From JACCZX01 sp038216465 (lineage in GTDB: Bacteria > Pseudomonadota > Gammaproteobacteria > Burkholderiales > Burkholderiaceae_F): a stretch of 15,774 nt of DNA. A model generated the notes under the pieces. The model saw nothing but the letters and a program-made list of their open reading frames with translations. It was not told where the DNA came from and did no database searches. The stretch lies in NCBI GenBank assembly GCA_038216465.1, contig JBBQQC010000037.1:1-15774 (forward strand), written 5' to 3'. The first letter of the stretch is position 1, and each line of letters begins with the position of its first letter. The translations under genes and the position numbers were made by a program. This document shows positions 1 through 6,965 of the stretch, one piece after another.

Positions 1-589
1 GTTGACGCTGACGCTTGCGAAGCTTCGGGGCCGACTCGGTGAGTCAGCGGAACGCGCGCATATTCGCGAGTTGCGCCATCTGCCGGCCGCCCTGCAGGCC
101 GTGCTCGCACTCGAGCCGCAGGTGATCGCCTGGTCGCAGCAATTCGCACGCAAGGAGCACGCGCTGTTTTTAGGTCGCGGGTTGCACTATCCGATTGCAC
201 TCGAAGGCGCATTGAAGCTGAAAGAAATCAGCTACATCCACGCTGAGGCCTATCCGGCCGGCGAGCTGAAACATGGCCCGCTGGCGCTGGTCACCGCCGA
301 GATGCCGGTGGTGACCGTAGCGCCTAACGACGCGTTGGTTGAAAAGCTGAAATCGAACATGCAGGAAGTGCGCGCGCGCGGCGGCGAGCTTTATGTGTTT
401 ACCGACGCCGATACGCACATCGAATCGGCGCAAGGCATTCAGGTGATCAAGCTACCCGAGCATTACGGGCCGCTGTCGCCGATCCTGCACGTGGTGCCGC
501 TGCAGCTCCTTGCGTATCACACCGCAGTTGCGCGCAAGACAGACGTCGACAAACCACGCAATCTGGCGAAGTCGGTGACCGTCGAGTAG
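1..589 (+). CDS. glmS: Glutamine-fructose-6-phosphate aminotransferase (isomerising), C-terminal part
   Basis: This is the 3' end of a gene that enters from the left edge; about 195 residues are visible, roughly a third of the usual ~600. GlmS makes glucosamine-6-phosphate from fructose-6-phosphate and glutamine, the first step of UDP-GlcNAc synthesis for peptidoglycan and LPS, in the cytoplasm. What is visible is the second sugar-isomerase (SIS) domain. Landmarks are LFLGRGLHYPIALEGALKLK, then KEISYIHAEAYPAGELKHGP (isomerase active-site region), KLKSNMQEVRARGG, and the family-typical ending DVDKPRNLAKSVTVE before TAG at 587-589. No lesion is seen. The TTG at base 2 is an internal codon, not a start. 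The next gene follows in the same direction within 25 bases, so co-transcription is possible. Confidence 0.96.
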   Translation, partial: LTLTLAKLRGRLGESAERAHIRELRHLPAALQAVLALEPQVIAWSQQFARKEHALFLGRGLHYPIALEGALKLKEISYIHAEAYPAGELKHGPLALVTAEMPVVTVAPNDALVEKLKSNMQEVRARGGELYVFTDADTHIESAQGIQVIKLPEHYGPLSPILHVVPLQLLAYHTAVARKTDVDKPRNLAKSVTVE

Positions 590-613
590 TTGGCCTGGTT
601 CGAAGGGATCGGT

Positions 614-1021
614 GTGAAACGCTTTGTGATTGCTTATCTTGTCGGCGGCGCTGTGTTCGTCGCCGTCGATCTGCTGTGGTTATCACTGGTAATGAGCAAG
701 TTATTCAAGGCCCAGGTACCGCAGCTGATTCTGCAACAACCCAAGCTCGCGCCTGCTGTGGTGTTCTATGCGCTATACCCAATCGGTATCGCCGTGTTCG
801 GGATACTGCCTGCGATTGGGGCGCAGGACTGGGCGCGTGCGACGATGATGAGCGCGCTGTTCGGATTGCTGGCGTACGTCACTTATGAGCTGACCAACCT
901 GGCGACGCTCAAAGGCTGGCCGACACAGATCGCGCTGATCGACATCGCTTGGGGCGCGGCGCTGTCGGGCGTGGCGGGCGCAGTCGGCTACTTTGCGGTG
1001 CGCGCCTGGGCCGAGAGCTGA
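614..1021 (+). CDS. DUF2177 family small membrane protein
   Basis: A protein of 135 residues with about four hydrophobic segments, matching the DUF2177 family of integral membrane proteins of unknown function. The N-terminus MKRFVIAYLVGGAVFVAVDL is a first membrane helix. The family signature is near the C-terminus: YVTYELTNLATLKGWP followed by DIAWGAALSGVAGAVGYFA. I place the start at GTG 614, with AAGGG at 604-608 as ribosome-binding site. The frame is open back to TTG 590, directly after the glmS stop, but that extension (MAWFEGIG) has no family support. No function should be inferred beyond membrane location. Confidence 0.85.
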   Translation: MKRFVIAYLVGGAVFVAVDLLWLSLVMSKLFKAQVPQLILQQPKLAPAVVFYALYPIGIAVFGILPAIGAQDWARATMMSALFGLLAYVTYELTNLATLKGWPTQIALIDIAWGAALSGVAGAVGYFAVRAWAES

Positions 1022-1151
1022 TCGCGCTCCTGTTTACCCGTCACACAGTCGAGTCCGTGTCTGCGCAGTGACGGCGAACGCGCTGGATAAGTCGCGGTCG
1101 AACCAACGGTGACCGATTGCAATTGTTGTAGGTGTAGACGGTGTAGTAGAA

Positions 1152-1656
1152 GTGGGAATCATCACGGCCGGTTGGCCGACGATCGACGTGCTGGCATTCC
1201 CGCCGGCGCAAACAGAGCTCCAAAGCTGGCAGGCGCATAATGAAGAGCGTTGGCGCCTGCTGGAGCGCCGCGCGCGCGTCGCATTGTTTGTAGGGGCTGG
1301 AATGTTCCTCGCGTGGGGCGGCCGACGTTGGCGCCGCCTTCGACACGGGTGCCGCGGGTTCGACGCTGTTCGGCGTCGCGAGTGTTCCGATGGCTATGAC
1401 CGTGGTAGCAGCGCATCTGCTCGGCCAATGGGCACTCGAGCGGTCCCGACGTCAGCTGGCCAACGTTGCCCGACGCTATTCCGAGGTCACACTTAGGGAG
1501 GCGGCGCCGCTACTGACCTTTGCCGAGAGAAACGCCGTCGTCGCGCAGTATCTGCGTTGCGTCGGCCGCCAGCGGCGGCCGCTGCGCAGGCTGGAAAGGG
1601 TTGCGCTGTACGCCTGGATGGAAAAAGGAAACGTGCGCGGCGCTGCCTGGGACTAG
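1152..1656 (+). pseudogene. Unrecognised membrane protein gene broken by a +1 frameshift
   Basis: Two overlapping frames read as one protein if one base is removed. The first part, from GTG 1152 (frame open from 1113, so the start is uncertain), includes QSWQAHNEERWRLLERRARV and a hydrophobic run ALFVGAGMFLAW. The second part, ending at TAG 1654-1656, carries AADVGAAFDTGAAGSTLFGV, a hydrophobic run around PMAMTVVAAHLLGQ, and a basic tail (CVGRQRRPLRRLERVALYAW). The switch is best placed in the GGGG run at 1315-1318: dropping one G gives a continuous reading of about 165 residues with two probable membrane helices separated by a short polar loop. I do not recognise the family. It may be a genuine pseudogene or a homopolymer error in the assembly. 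Both halves keep coding-like composition, so any lesion would be recent. Confidence 0.5.
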
Positions 1657-1686
1657 CGAGCGCCTGCGCATTGCATCGCCGTATTG

Positions 1687-1866
1687 CTAGCGTGTGCTCT
1701 TCTTGACGTCTTCTTTGACATCGCCAAAGGTCGAGCGAACCTTGCCGCCGACTTTCTCCGCCGTACCTTTTACTTCAAGGTCTTTATCGCCGGTTGCCTT
1801 GCCAACGCCTTCCTTGATCTTCCCGGTCACCGTATTGGTCCGTCCTTTGACCTGATCCTTGTTCAT
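1687..1866 (-). CDS. CsbD-like (UPF0337) small stress-response protein
   Basis: A 59-residue hydrophilic, lysine- and glycine-rich protein. It opens with MNKDQVKGRTNTVTGKIKEG, the CsbD family signature (KG....GK.KE..GK.TGD), continues VGKATGDKDLEVKGTAEKVG, and ends in VKEDVKKSTR before TAG (1689-1687). CsbD-like proteins are abundant small cytoplasmic proteins, often induced in general stress; molecular function is unknown. The start ATG at 1866 has an excellent Shine-Dalgarno, AGGAGG (complement of 1871-1876), 4 bases upstream. It lies 49 bases downstream of the DUF3482 GTPase gene on the same strand, so it may be read through from there or have its own promoter. The length matches the usual 55-70 residues. 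Confidence 0.9.
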   Translation of the reverse strand: MNKDQVKGRTNTVTGKIKEGVGKATGDKDLEVKGTAEKVGGKVRSTFGDVKEDVKKSTR

Positions 1867-1880
1867 AAAGCCTCCTGTGG

Positions 1881-1895
1881 TCGGGCTTATCCCGA
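1881..1895 (-). promoter_or_regulatory. Small hairpin in the leader of the CsbD-like gene
   Basis: A perfect 5-base inverted repeat, TCGGG / CCCGA with a 5-base loop, sits 4 bases upstream of the AGGAGG ribosome-binding site of the CsbD-like gene and downstream of the GTPase stop. No T-tract follows, so it does not look like an intrinsic terminator. It could be an RNA processing point or merely chance. Confidence 0.25.
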
Positions 1896-1915
1896 GTGAT
1901 CAGGTAGTGCAAATC

Positions 1916-3415
1916 CTATGCCCGAGCGGCAACGGAATCGCGATCGGCCAACTGGGCTGGCACGGTTGCCCCGTACAGTTGCCGCAGCAGGTCGGTGGTT
2001 GTCTGGGCGATGGTCTGTTGTACTTCAGCGGCCAGTTTTTCGGCGACCGCCGGTTCCAAGGCGGTAGTCCATAACGCATGAAATGCAGCTGTCTGTTGCT
2101 CGAACCGTGTTTCAACTTCATCGCGCCAGAACGGCGGTGCCTCGCCTTCGACATAGCTTCCGCGGCCGCGCCCGAAATGTGCCACCGCCAAGTAGCGCAA
2201 CACGCTCGAGCGCGCCAGTCCGTCTAGGAAATCGACCGACCACCGCACTTCGGGGTGATCGGATCGCGCCACACGGTTGATGCCGCGCGCGACACCCGCG
2301 CCGGTCAGCCCGCCGATCACGCCGCCCACCAGCATGCCGGCACCGAACGTGAGCCCGCCCGCGACGACATCGGCCTTCAAACCGGCCAAGGCACCCGTGA
2401 CGACACTGCCCCACAGCGCGGCGCGTGTTTCGTCGACGCGCTCCTGAATCGCAAAGTGCGATCGCATCCTTTCCGACACCGTGTCAGCAGCGCGGCCGTG
2501 CAGTCCGTGCAGCTCGATTAAGCGGTCGGTCGCAGCACGGATACGCATGTCCAGGCGTGCGGCCAGCACCCGCATAGCACTCTCACGCGGCGCGCCGACT
2601 TCATTGCGCTTGATTCCGACAGAGTGCATCAGTTTCTGCGCCGTTGATGTGGCCACTGGCTCGACTGGTTCAAAGTCGAGCGCCGCCTGCGATAGAAGTT
2701 GCGCCAGCGCGCGCATCGCTTCATCGAAGCGGGTGACGTTGCGTGCGATCCACGTCGCGACCAGGCGCGCAAACGCGGCGCGCTTGCGACCCGGAACATT
2801 GCGGCCGACAGCATCGAGCAGCACCCGCTCCTGAACCCAGCAGCGCGCGAACGCGTCCAGCGTGAGCACTTCGCTGGCGACGCCGAGCGAGTGCAAGCGC
2901 GCTGCCCAGCGCTCCGCCTCGGCCCGCTCCTCTTCGGCCGGGCGCGGCGGGCCGGTCTGATTCAGCAGCACCACCACCGGCTTGTCGACCCACCGCAGCA
3001 CCTGCGCCTCGAACGCGACATAGCCGGCGTCACGCGGGTCCTCGGCGGCGTTGACCAGGTACAGCACAACATCGGAAGTTTCGCGCGCCGCGCGCACGGC
3101 CTGCTGGCTGCACCAGAAGGCACGATCGCGGTAGCGGTCCCATACCTCGCGCAGTAGCCACCCGATCGGGTTGTCCGCGAGTCGTAATCGTTGCACCAGC
3201 CGCGCCGAGTCACCGAAGCCGGGCGTATCCCATAGCCGCAGCACGTCGCCATCATCGGTTTGCAGCAGCGTGTGTGCCTCGGCGATTTCGGTTACGTGGG
3301 GAGCATCTCTTACCTCACCGATATCGCGGCCAAGCAGGGTGCGAGCGAGCGTTGTTTTGCCTGTATTGGTATGTGAGATCAGCGTGATCTCGATCGTCGC
3401 GCGGTCTTCGCTCAT
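1916..3415 (-). CDS. DUF3482 domain GTPase, partner of the DUF2868 protein
   Basis: A 499-residue protein with an N-terminal Era/TrmE-like GTPase domain and a C-terminal DUF3482 region. Visible motifs are the P-loop SHTNTGKTT at residues 14-22 (Ser where the usual motif has Gly), G3 in WDTPGFGDS (DTPG at 63-66), and NQTG at 152-155 in the place of NKxD. A glycine-rich hydrophobic stretch at about 349-378 (FGAGMLVGGVIGG) may insert in or touch the membrane. Start: ATG 3415 overlaps the upstream TGA as ATGA, implying translational coupling. The frame is open further upstream, but that 40-residue arginine-rich extension lies inside the upstream gene and is not credible. In proteobacteria this gene typically sits after a DUF2868 gene; the cellular role is unknown. 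Confidence 0.85.
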   Translation of the reverse strand: MSEDRATIEITLISHTNTGKTTLARTLLGRDIGEVRDAPHVTEIAEAHTLLQTDDGDVLRLWDTPGFGDSARLVQRLRLADNPIGWLLREVWDRYRDRAFWCSQQAVRAARETSDVVLYLVNAAEDPRDAGYVAFEAQVLRWVDKPVVVLLNQTGPPRPAEEERAEAERWAARLHSLGVASEVLTLDAFARCWVQERVLLDAVGRNVPGRKRAAFARLVATWIARNVTRFDEAMRALAQLLSQAALDFEPVEPVATSTAQKLMHSVGIKRNEVGAPRESAMRVLAARLDMRIRAATDRLIELHGLHGRAADTVSERMRSHFAIQERVDETRAALWGSVVTGALAGLKADVVAGGLTFGAGMLVGGVIGGLTGAGVARGINRVARSDHPEVRWSVDFLDGLARSSVLRYLAVAHFGRGRGSYVEGEAPPFWRDEVETRFEQQTAAFHALWTTALEPAVAEKLAAEVQQTIAQTTTDLLRQLYGATVPAQLADRDSVAARA

Positions 3416-4896
3416 TTCGAAGATGTGCTGGCCGTTAGTACGTTCGCGTATTCGCGCTCGAGCGTGAGCACATCGGGCGCGGCAAGATCGACGAACGCGG
3501 CGTCGAGCTCGAGTGCGCGGCAGAAATAACGCCAAGCATTGCGCCGCTCCTCCAGTCGCGGTTCGCTGCCAGCCTGACCGCCGAGACGGCGCGCATAGCC
3601 CGACTCATCGATCAGCACGGCCATCGGTGCCGGCGCCGCTGCGCTGCGCAGCGTGCGCAGAAACGTGCCGTGATTCTCGTTCTCCGGTGTTGCCGCCAAC
3701 GCGAACAGCGCCAGCGTCAGCGAGACTTGCGGATCAGTGGTCAGTGTTTGACCGACACTGCTTTCGGCACCGAACGCGACCGGCGCCAGCAACGCGAGCT
3801 CTGCGTCATCACCGAGCAAGGCCATCGCAGTGGCACGCAATCCCGTCAGCGCAGTTTCGTCGACTGTGAAGCTGTATGGAATGACACGCAGCCGCGCCTT
3901 GCCGACGACGAAGGAGCCGGCGAGCCGGCGAAAGTAAGGCTCGTTGATGTCGAAGGTGAAGCGCTGCGAACGGCGTCGAACCTGCCAGCCGGCGATCAGC
4001 GCGAGCACCAGGCGCGGCACGATGGCAACCGCGCCCACTGTTATCGCGTACAGATGAATCCAAACCGCCGCGTTGGCGCCACCGGACATGCCCTCGGTGA
4101 AACGCAGTGCCGCGATCTGCTCGACCGATGGAAACGGAATTCCGAGCAGCTGCGCGGCCGGGGAAAGAAAGAAAGACAAGATTGCGTGCACGGTCGGTGC
4201 GTCGAGAAACGTGCTTTCCCAGCCGGCCCGATACTCGAACACGAGACCACGCACGTAAAGACCGGCCACAGCGCCTGCCGCAAACAGTGCCGCCGCCCAA
4301 TGAAGCACGCGCGCGGCGCGCGCTGCCATCAATGGTGCAACCAGTACGGTCCATTGCCCAACGAATGCGCCGACCGCCGCCGATGCGACCCCCTTCAGGT
4401 TGCGCACCGACCGCTGCGAAGCGGTCATTAACCAGCGCCGCGGGCCGCGCAGATTGAGTTTGGCGCCGCTTGCGTGCATGACCGGGCGCACTAGCAGCAC
4501 GATGTAAACGACTACGTTCCAGACTAGGATTGCCATCAGCGGAAAGGCAAGGACGTTGACGTGCTGCCGGTCGGCCACGTGCTCGAGGAGCGCACCGACG
4601 GCGAAAGCCACGATTGGGAACGCAACGTTGATCCATGCCGGCCAGTCAAACGCGCGCCTTGCGCGCGCAAGCGCCGGGGCGCGCCGCGGCAGCGTTTCAG
4701 CGAGCAGCGCGGCTCGCTGCCCGATGAACGATTGCGCGGAAGCGGGCTGACGCTGCTCGGTGGCGCGCCAGCGCGCAAGCTCGGCGGCGGCTCGGCTCGC
4801 GTGTGTGCGGTCTTCGCTGGTGAAGATCGAACGCTCCGTATCCGCGCCCTCAAGGGCGCGAATCAGCACGACGTCACGAGCGAGCAGTTCGTTCAC
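3412..4896 (-). CDS. DUF2868 domain membrane protein
   Basis: A 494-residue membrane protein of the DUF2868 family, beginning MNELLARDVVLIRALEGADT. Hydrophobic segments lie at about 88-104, 115-137 (FPLMAILVWNVVVYIVLLV), 197-216, 236-253 and 277-303 (YAITVGAVAIVPRLVLALIAG), followed by a soluble C-terminal region of about 190 residues. It starts at GTG 4896; there is no in-frame ATG before an upstream stop in the same frame. It overlaps the DUF3482 GTPase by 4 bases. The two are regularly found together, which suggests the GTPase acts on or with this membrane protein, but the function is not known. It is divergent from the broken SDR gene, with 66 bases between the starts. Confidence 0.82.
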   Translation of the reverse strand: MNELLARDVVLIRALEGADTERSIFTSEDRTHASRAAAELARWRATEQRQPASAQSFIGQRAALLAETLPRRAPALARARRAFDWPAWINVAFPIVAFAVGALLEHVADRQHVNVLAFPLMAILVWNVVVYIVLLVRPVMHASGAKLNLRGPRRWLMTASQRSVRNLKGVASAAVGAFVGQWTVLVAPLMAARAARVLHWAAALFAAGAVAGLYVRGLVFEYRAGWESTFLDAPTVHAILSFFLSPAAQLLGIPFPSVEQIAALRFTEGMSGGANAAVWIHLYAITVGAVAIVPRLVLALIAGWQVRRRSQRFTFDINEPYFRRLAGSFVVGKARLRVIPYSFTVDETALTGLRATAMALLGDDAELALLAPVAFGAESSVGQTLTTDPQVSLTLALFALAATPENENHGTFLRTLRSAAAPAPMAVLIDESGYARRLGGQAGSEPRLEERRNAWRYFCRALELDAAFVDLAAPDVLTLEREYANVLTASTSSK

Positions 4897-4903
4897 GATG
4901 CTG

Positions 4904-4939
4904 ATTATCCGGGCTGGACGAATCGTGAATTATCCAGCC
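4904..4939. promoter_or_regulatory. Inverted and direct repeats between divergent starts
   Basis: The 66-base divergent gap contains the inverted repeat GGCTGGA (4912-4918) / TCCAGCC (4933-4939) and a direct repeat ATTATCC (4904-4910 and 4929-4935). On the minus strand the second copy reads GGATAAT and contains GATAAT, a good -10 hexamer about 35 bases before GTG 4896. This could be the DUF2868 promoter with an overlapping operator. The assignment comes only from sequence symmetry. Confidence 0.35.
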
Positions 4940-4962
4940 GGGGAAATCTATGGAGAGCGACG

Positions 4963-5700
4963 ATGGACAAGGCACGCGGCGTTAGCGGGATTTCGGGACA
5001 CGTGCTCGTGTTGGGAGGCTCAGGCGGCCTCGGCGCCGAGATCGTGCGCACACTCGCGGCAAGTGGTGCCTCGGCGGTTTCATTCACTTACGGCCGCAAC
5101 AAGAAAGCCGCGGACGATCTGGCGGTTGAGTTGCGCGCCGCCGGCATCAAGGCATTTGCGGCGCCGGCCGACCTTAGCGACGAGGCGGGCTTTAACAAAG
5201 TACTCGACGACGCCGTAGTAAACATCGGCGAGGAGATTTCGCTCGCGATCAACTCGATCGGCATCTCGCCCAACATTCCGATCGAAGAGCAGACGCTCGA
5301 CGGCCCCGACGGCTGGCGCCGCGTGTTCGAGATCAACGTCTTCGGCTGCTTCATCAGCACGCGCGCGCTCGCCGAGCGGATGAAGAAGCGTGGGCTCAAG
5401 GGCTCGATCGTGTTGATCACGTCGACCAACGGCATCAATTCGCAATCACAGATATCGACTCACTAGGATTCGTCGAAGGCCGCGCAGGGCCACATGATGA
5501 AGATCTTTGCCGAGCATTACGCGCCGGCCGGCATCCGGATCAACGGCGTCGCTCCGGGCTGGATCGAAACCAGCATGAACGACACGCTGCCTGCCGACGA
5601 AAATTCAGCGAAGCCGCAGTGGCATTGGAAGCGCTCGTCGCCGAGCGCCGCGAAGCGAGGCTTTACGCGGTCTGCGCGCAGCGCGCCCGCACGTTGTTGA
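4963..5700 (+). pseudogene. SDR oxidoreductase with amber codon at the catalytic Tyr
   Basis: ATG 4963 (GGAGAG upstream) opens a short-chain dehydrogenase/reductase: glycine-rich cofactor motif LGGSGGLG (17-24), NSIG in place of NNAG (97-100), FEINVFG (123-128) and catalytic Ser in VLITSTNG (S154). The frame then meets TAG at 5464-5466 (codon 168) and goes on in the same frame DSSKAAQGHMMKIFAEHY and GIRINGVAPGWIETSMN. The family's YxxxK motif requires Tyr exactly at codon 168, with Lys at 172, so the stop replaces the catalytic tyrosine; one base change from TAC or TAT would do it. SDR similarity ends near LPADE (about 5601), and the rest of this frame to TGA 5698-5700 does not look like protein. 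The C-terminal quarter is therefore lost too. Almost certainly inactive. Confidence 0.85.
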
Positions 5701-5753
5701 ACCGACCTCCAACTGACGATTGGGATGGCGCGACGACGTTCGAAGAAAAGTAA
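5604..5753 (+). pseudogene. 3' remnant of an unidentified gene fused to the broken SDR
   Basis: After SDR similarity ends, another frame (frame of base 5604) becomes coding-like, with high-GC third positions. It reads SEAAVALEALVAERREARLY, then AVCAQRARTLLNRPPTDDWD, and finishes GATTFEEK before TAA 5751-5753. It has no start of its own and is out of frame with the SDR. It looks like the C-terminal 48 or so residues of another protein joined by a deletion or rearrangement at about 5601-5604. I do not recognise the family. Confidence 0.4.
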
Positions 5754-5794
5754 ATAGACGTGTGAAGAGGTGACCCTCCCGGCATCGTCGCTGC

Positions 5795-6952
5795 TCACTG
5801 TCCGGTGGGGAAGGTGCCTGCAACAAGAATGCGGCGGTCCACGTTGCGAATGTCGGTATGGCCGCAGAAGGCCATGGTGATGTCTAGCTCCTTGTGCAGG
5901 ATCTGCAGCATCCGGGTCACGCCGAGCTCTCCCATCGCACCGAGGCCGTAGGCCATTGCGCGGCCGACCATGGTTCCTCTCGCGCCCAAGGCCCACGCCT
6001 TCAGCACGTCTTGACCCGAGCGGATACCGCCATCCATCCAGACTTCGGTCCGCGCGCCCACCGCATCGGCGATCACCGGCAGCACACGAATCGAGGAGGG
6101 GGCACCGTCGAGCTGGCGTCCGCCGTGGTTGCTGACGACGATCGCGTCGGCTCCGATGTTCGCAGCGAGCTTGGCGTCTTCGACTTCCATGATTCCCTTT
6201 AGGACAAGCTTGCCGTCCCAGCGCGCTCGCACCCACGCCACGTCGTCCCATGAAAGACGAGGATCGAATTGCTCGTTCGTCCACGCCGACAACGAGCGCA
6301 TGTCGCTGACGCCCTTCACGTGGCCCACCAGGTTGCCGAATGTGTGACGCCGCGTCTGCGCCATGCGCAGACACCAGCCCGGTTTAGTGGCCAGGTTCAG
6401 CATGTTCCTGAGCGTCGGACGGGGTGGCGCGGTGAGACCGTTCTTCAGGTCCTTGTGGCGCTGGCCGATCACCTGCAGATCCAGCGTCAGGACCAATGCA
6501 CTGCAACGCGCGGCTTTGGCGCGCTCGATCATGCGTGCCATCGCATCGCGGTCGCGCATCATGTAGAGCTGGAACCAGAAGGGCGCGCTCGTGTTCTCGG
6601 CGATGTCCTCGATCGGGCAGATGCTCATTGTGGACAGCGTGAACGGGATGCCGAACTTCTCTGCCGCGCGCGCCGCGAGGATCTCGCCGTCCGCGTGCTG
6701 CATACCCGCGAGACCAACTGGCGCGATGGCCACTGGCATCTTGGCGGGCTGCCCAACCATCGTTGTCGCCGTCGACCGGTTCTCCATGTTGACCGCTACA
6801 CGCTGGCGAAACTGAATGGTCTGGAAATCACGCTCGTTGGCGCGGTAAGTCCCCTCGGTCCAGGAGCCCGAGTCGACGTAGTCGTAAAACATGCGGGGCA
6901 CGCGCCGCTCGGCCAGGAGGCGCAGGTCCTCGACACAGGTCACGATGCTCAC
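5795..6952 (-). CDS. FMN-dependent 2-hydroxyacid dehydrogenase (LldD/mandelate dehydrogenase family)
   Basis: A 385-residue flavoenzyme of the glycolate oxidase / L-lactate dehydrogenase family, which oxidises a 2-hydroxy acid to the 2-oxo acid using FMN. The family's catalytic set is present: Tyr25 (FYDYVDSG), Tyr130 (FQLY), Asp158 (LTLDLQ), Lys252 (VLKGI), His276 and Arg279 (SNHGGRQLD), with FMN-phosphate motifs MDGGIRSGQDVLKA and GRAMAYGLGA. I choose GTG 6952 (SIVTCVEDLRLLAERRVPRM), 13 bases after the TRAP permease stop; the longer open frame upstream runs inside that gene. It is the last gene of the operon. Substrate (lactate, mandelate-like or other) cannot be fixed from the sequence; its neighbours suggest it acts on the imported acid or a breakdown product. 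Confidence 0.88.
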   Translation of the reverse strand: MSIVTCVEDLRLLAERRVPRMFYDYVDSGSWTEGTYRANERDFQTIQFRQRVAVNMENRSTATTMVGQPAKMPVAIAPVGLAGMQHADGEILAARAAEKFGIPFTLSTMSICPIEDIAENTSAPFWFQLYMMRDRDAMARMIERAKAARCSALVLTLDLQVIGQRHKDLKNGLTAPPRPTLRNMLNLATKPGWCLRMAQTRRHTFGNLVGHVKGVSDMRSLSAWTNEQFDPRLSWDDVAWVRARWDGKLVLKGIMEVEDAKLAANIGADAIVVSNHGGRQLDGAPSSIRVLPVIADAVGARTEVWMDGGIRSGQDVLKAWALGARGTMVGRAMAYGLGAMGELGVTRMLQILHKELDITMAFCGHTDIRNVDRRILVAGTFPTGQ

Positions 6953-6965
6953 TGATGCACCAGGG

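Noticed and set aside
590..613. TTG 590 as the start of the DUF2177 gene
   Set aside because: It directly abuts the glmS stop, the added residues have no family support, and GTG 614 has a well-placed AAGGG.
1038..1074. Inverted repeat CCGTCAC / GTGACGG after the DUF2177 gene as a terminator
   Set aside because: The arms are only 7 bases with a 23-base loop, and no T-tract follows; weak as an intrinsic terminator.
3416..3535. 40-residue N-terminal extension of the GTPase
   Set aside because: Arginine-rich, lies inside the upstream gene, and the P-loop is at the normal distance from ATG 3415, which is coupled as ATGA.
3670..4636. Open frames inside the DUF2868 gene on both strands
   Set aside because: Out-of-frame or antisense to a gene with clear membrane segments; no domains and low-complexity arginine-rich sequence.
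5464..5466. TAG read as pyrrolysine or another programmed recoding
   Set aside because: Pyrrolysine decoding is not expected in this kind of bacterium, the residue needed is a plain Tyr, and the same gene has a second lesion downstream; simple decay explains it better.
5517..6374. Leftward open frame of 285 codons
   Set aside because: It overlaps the FMN dehydrogenase in another frame and crosses the broken SDR; Arg/Ser-rich composition with no recognisable domain.
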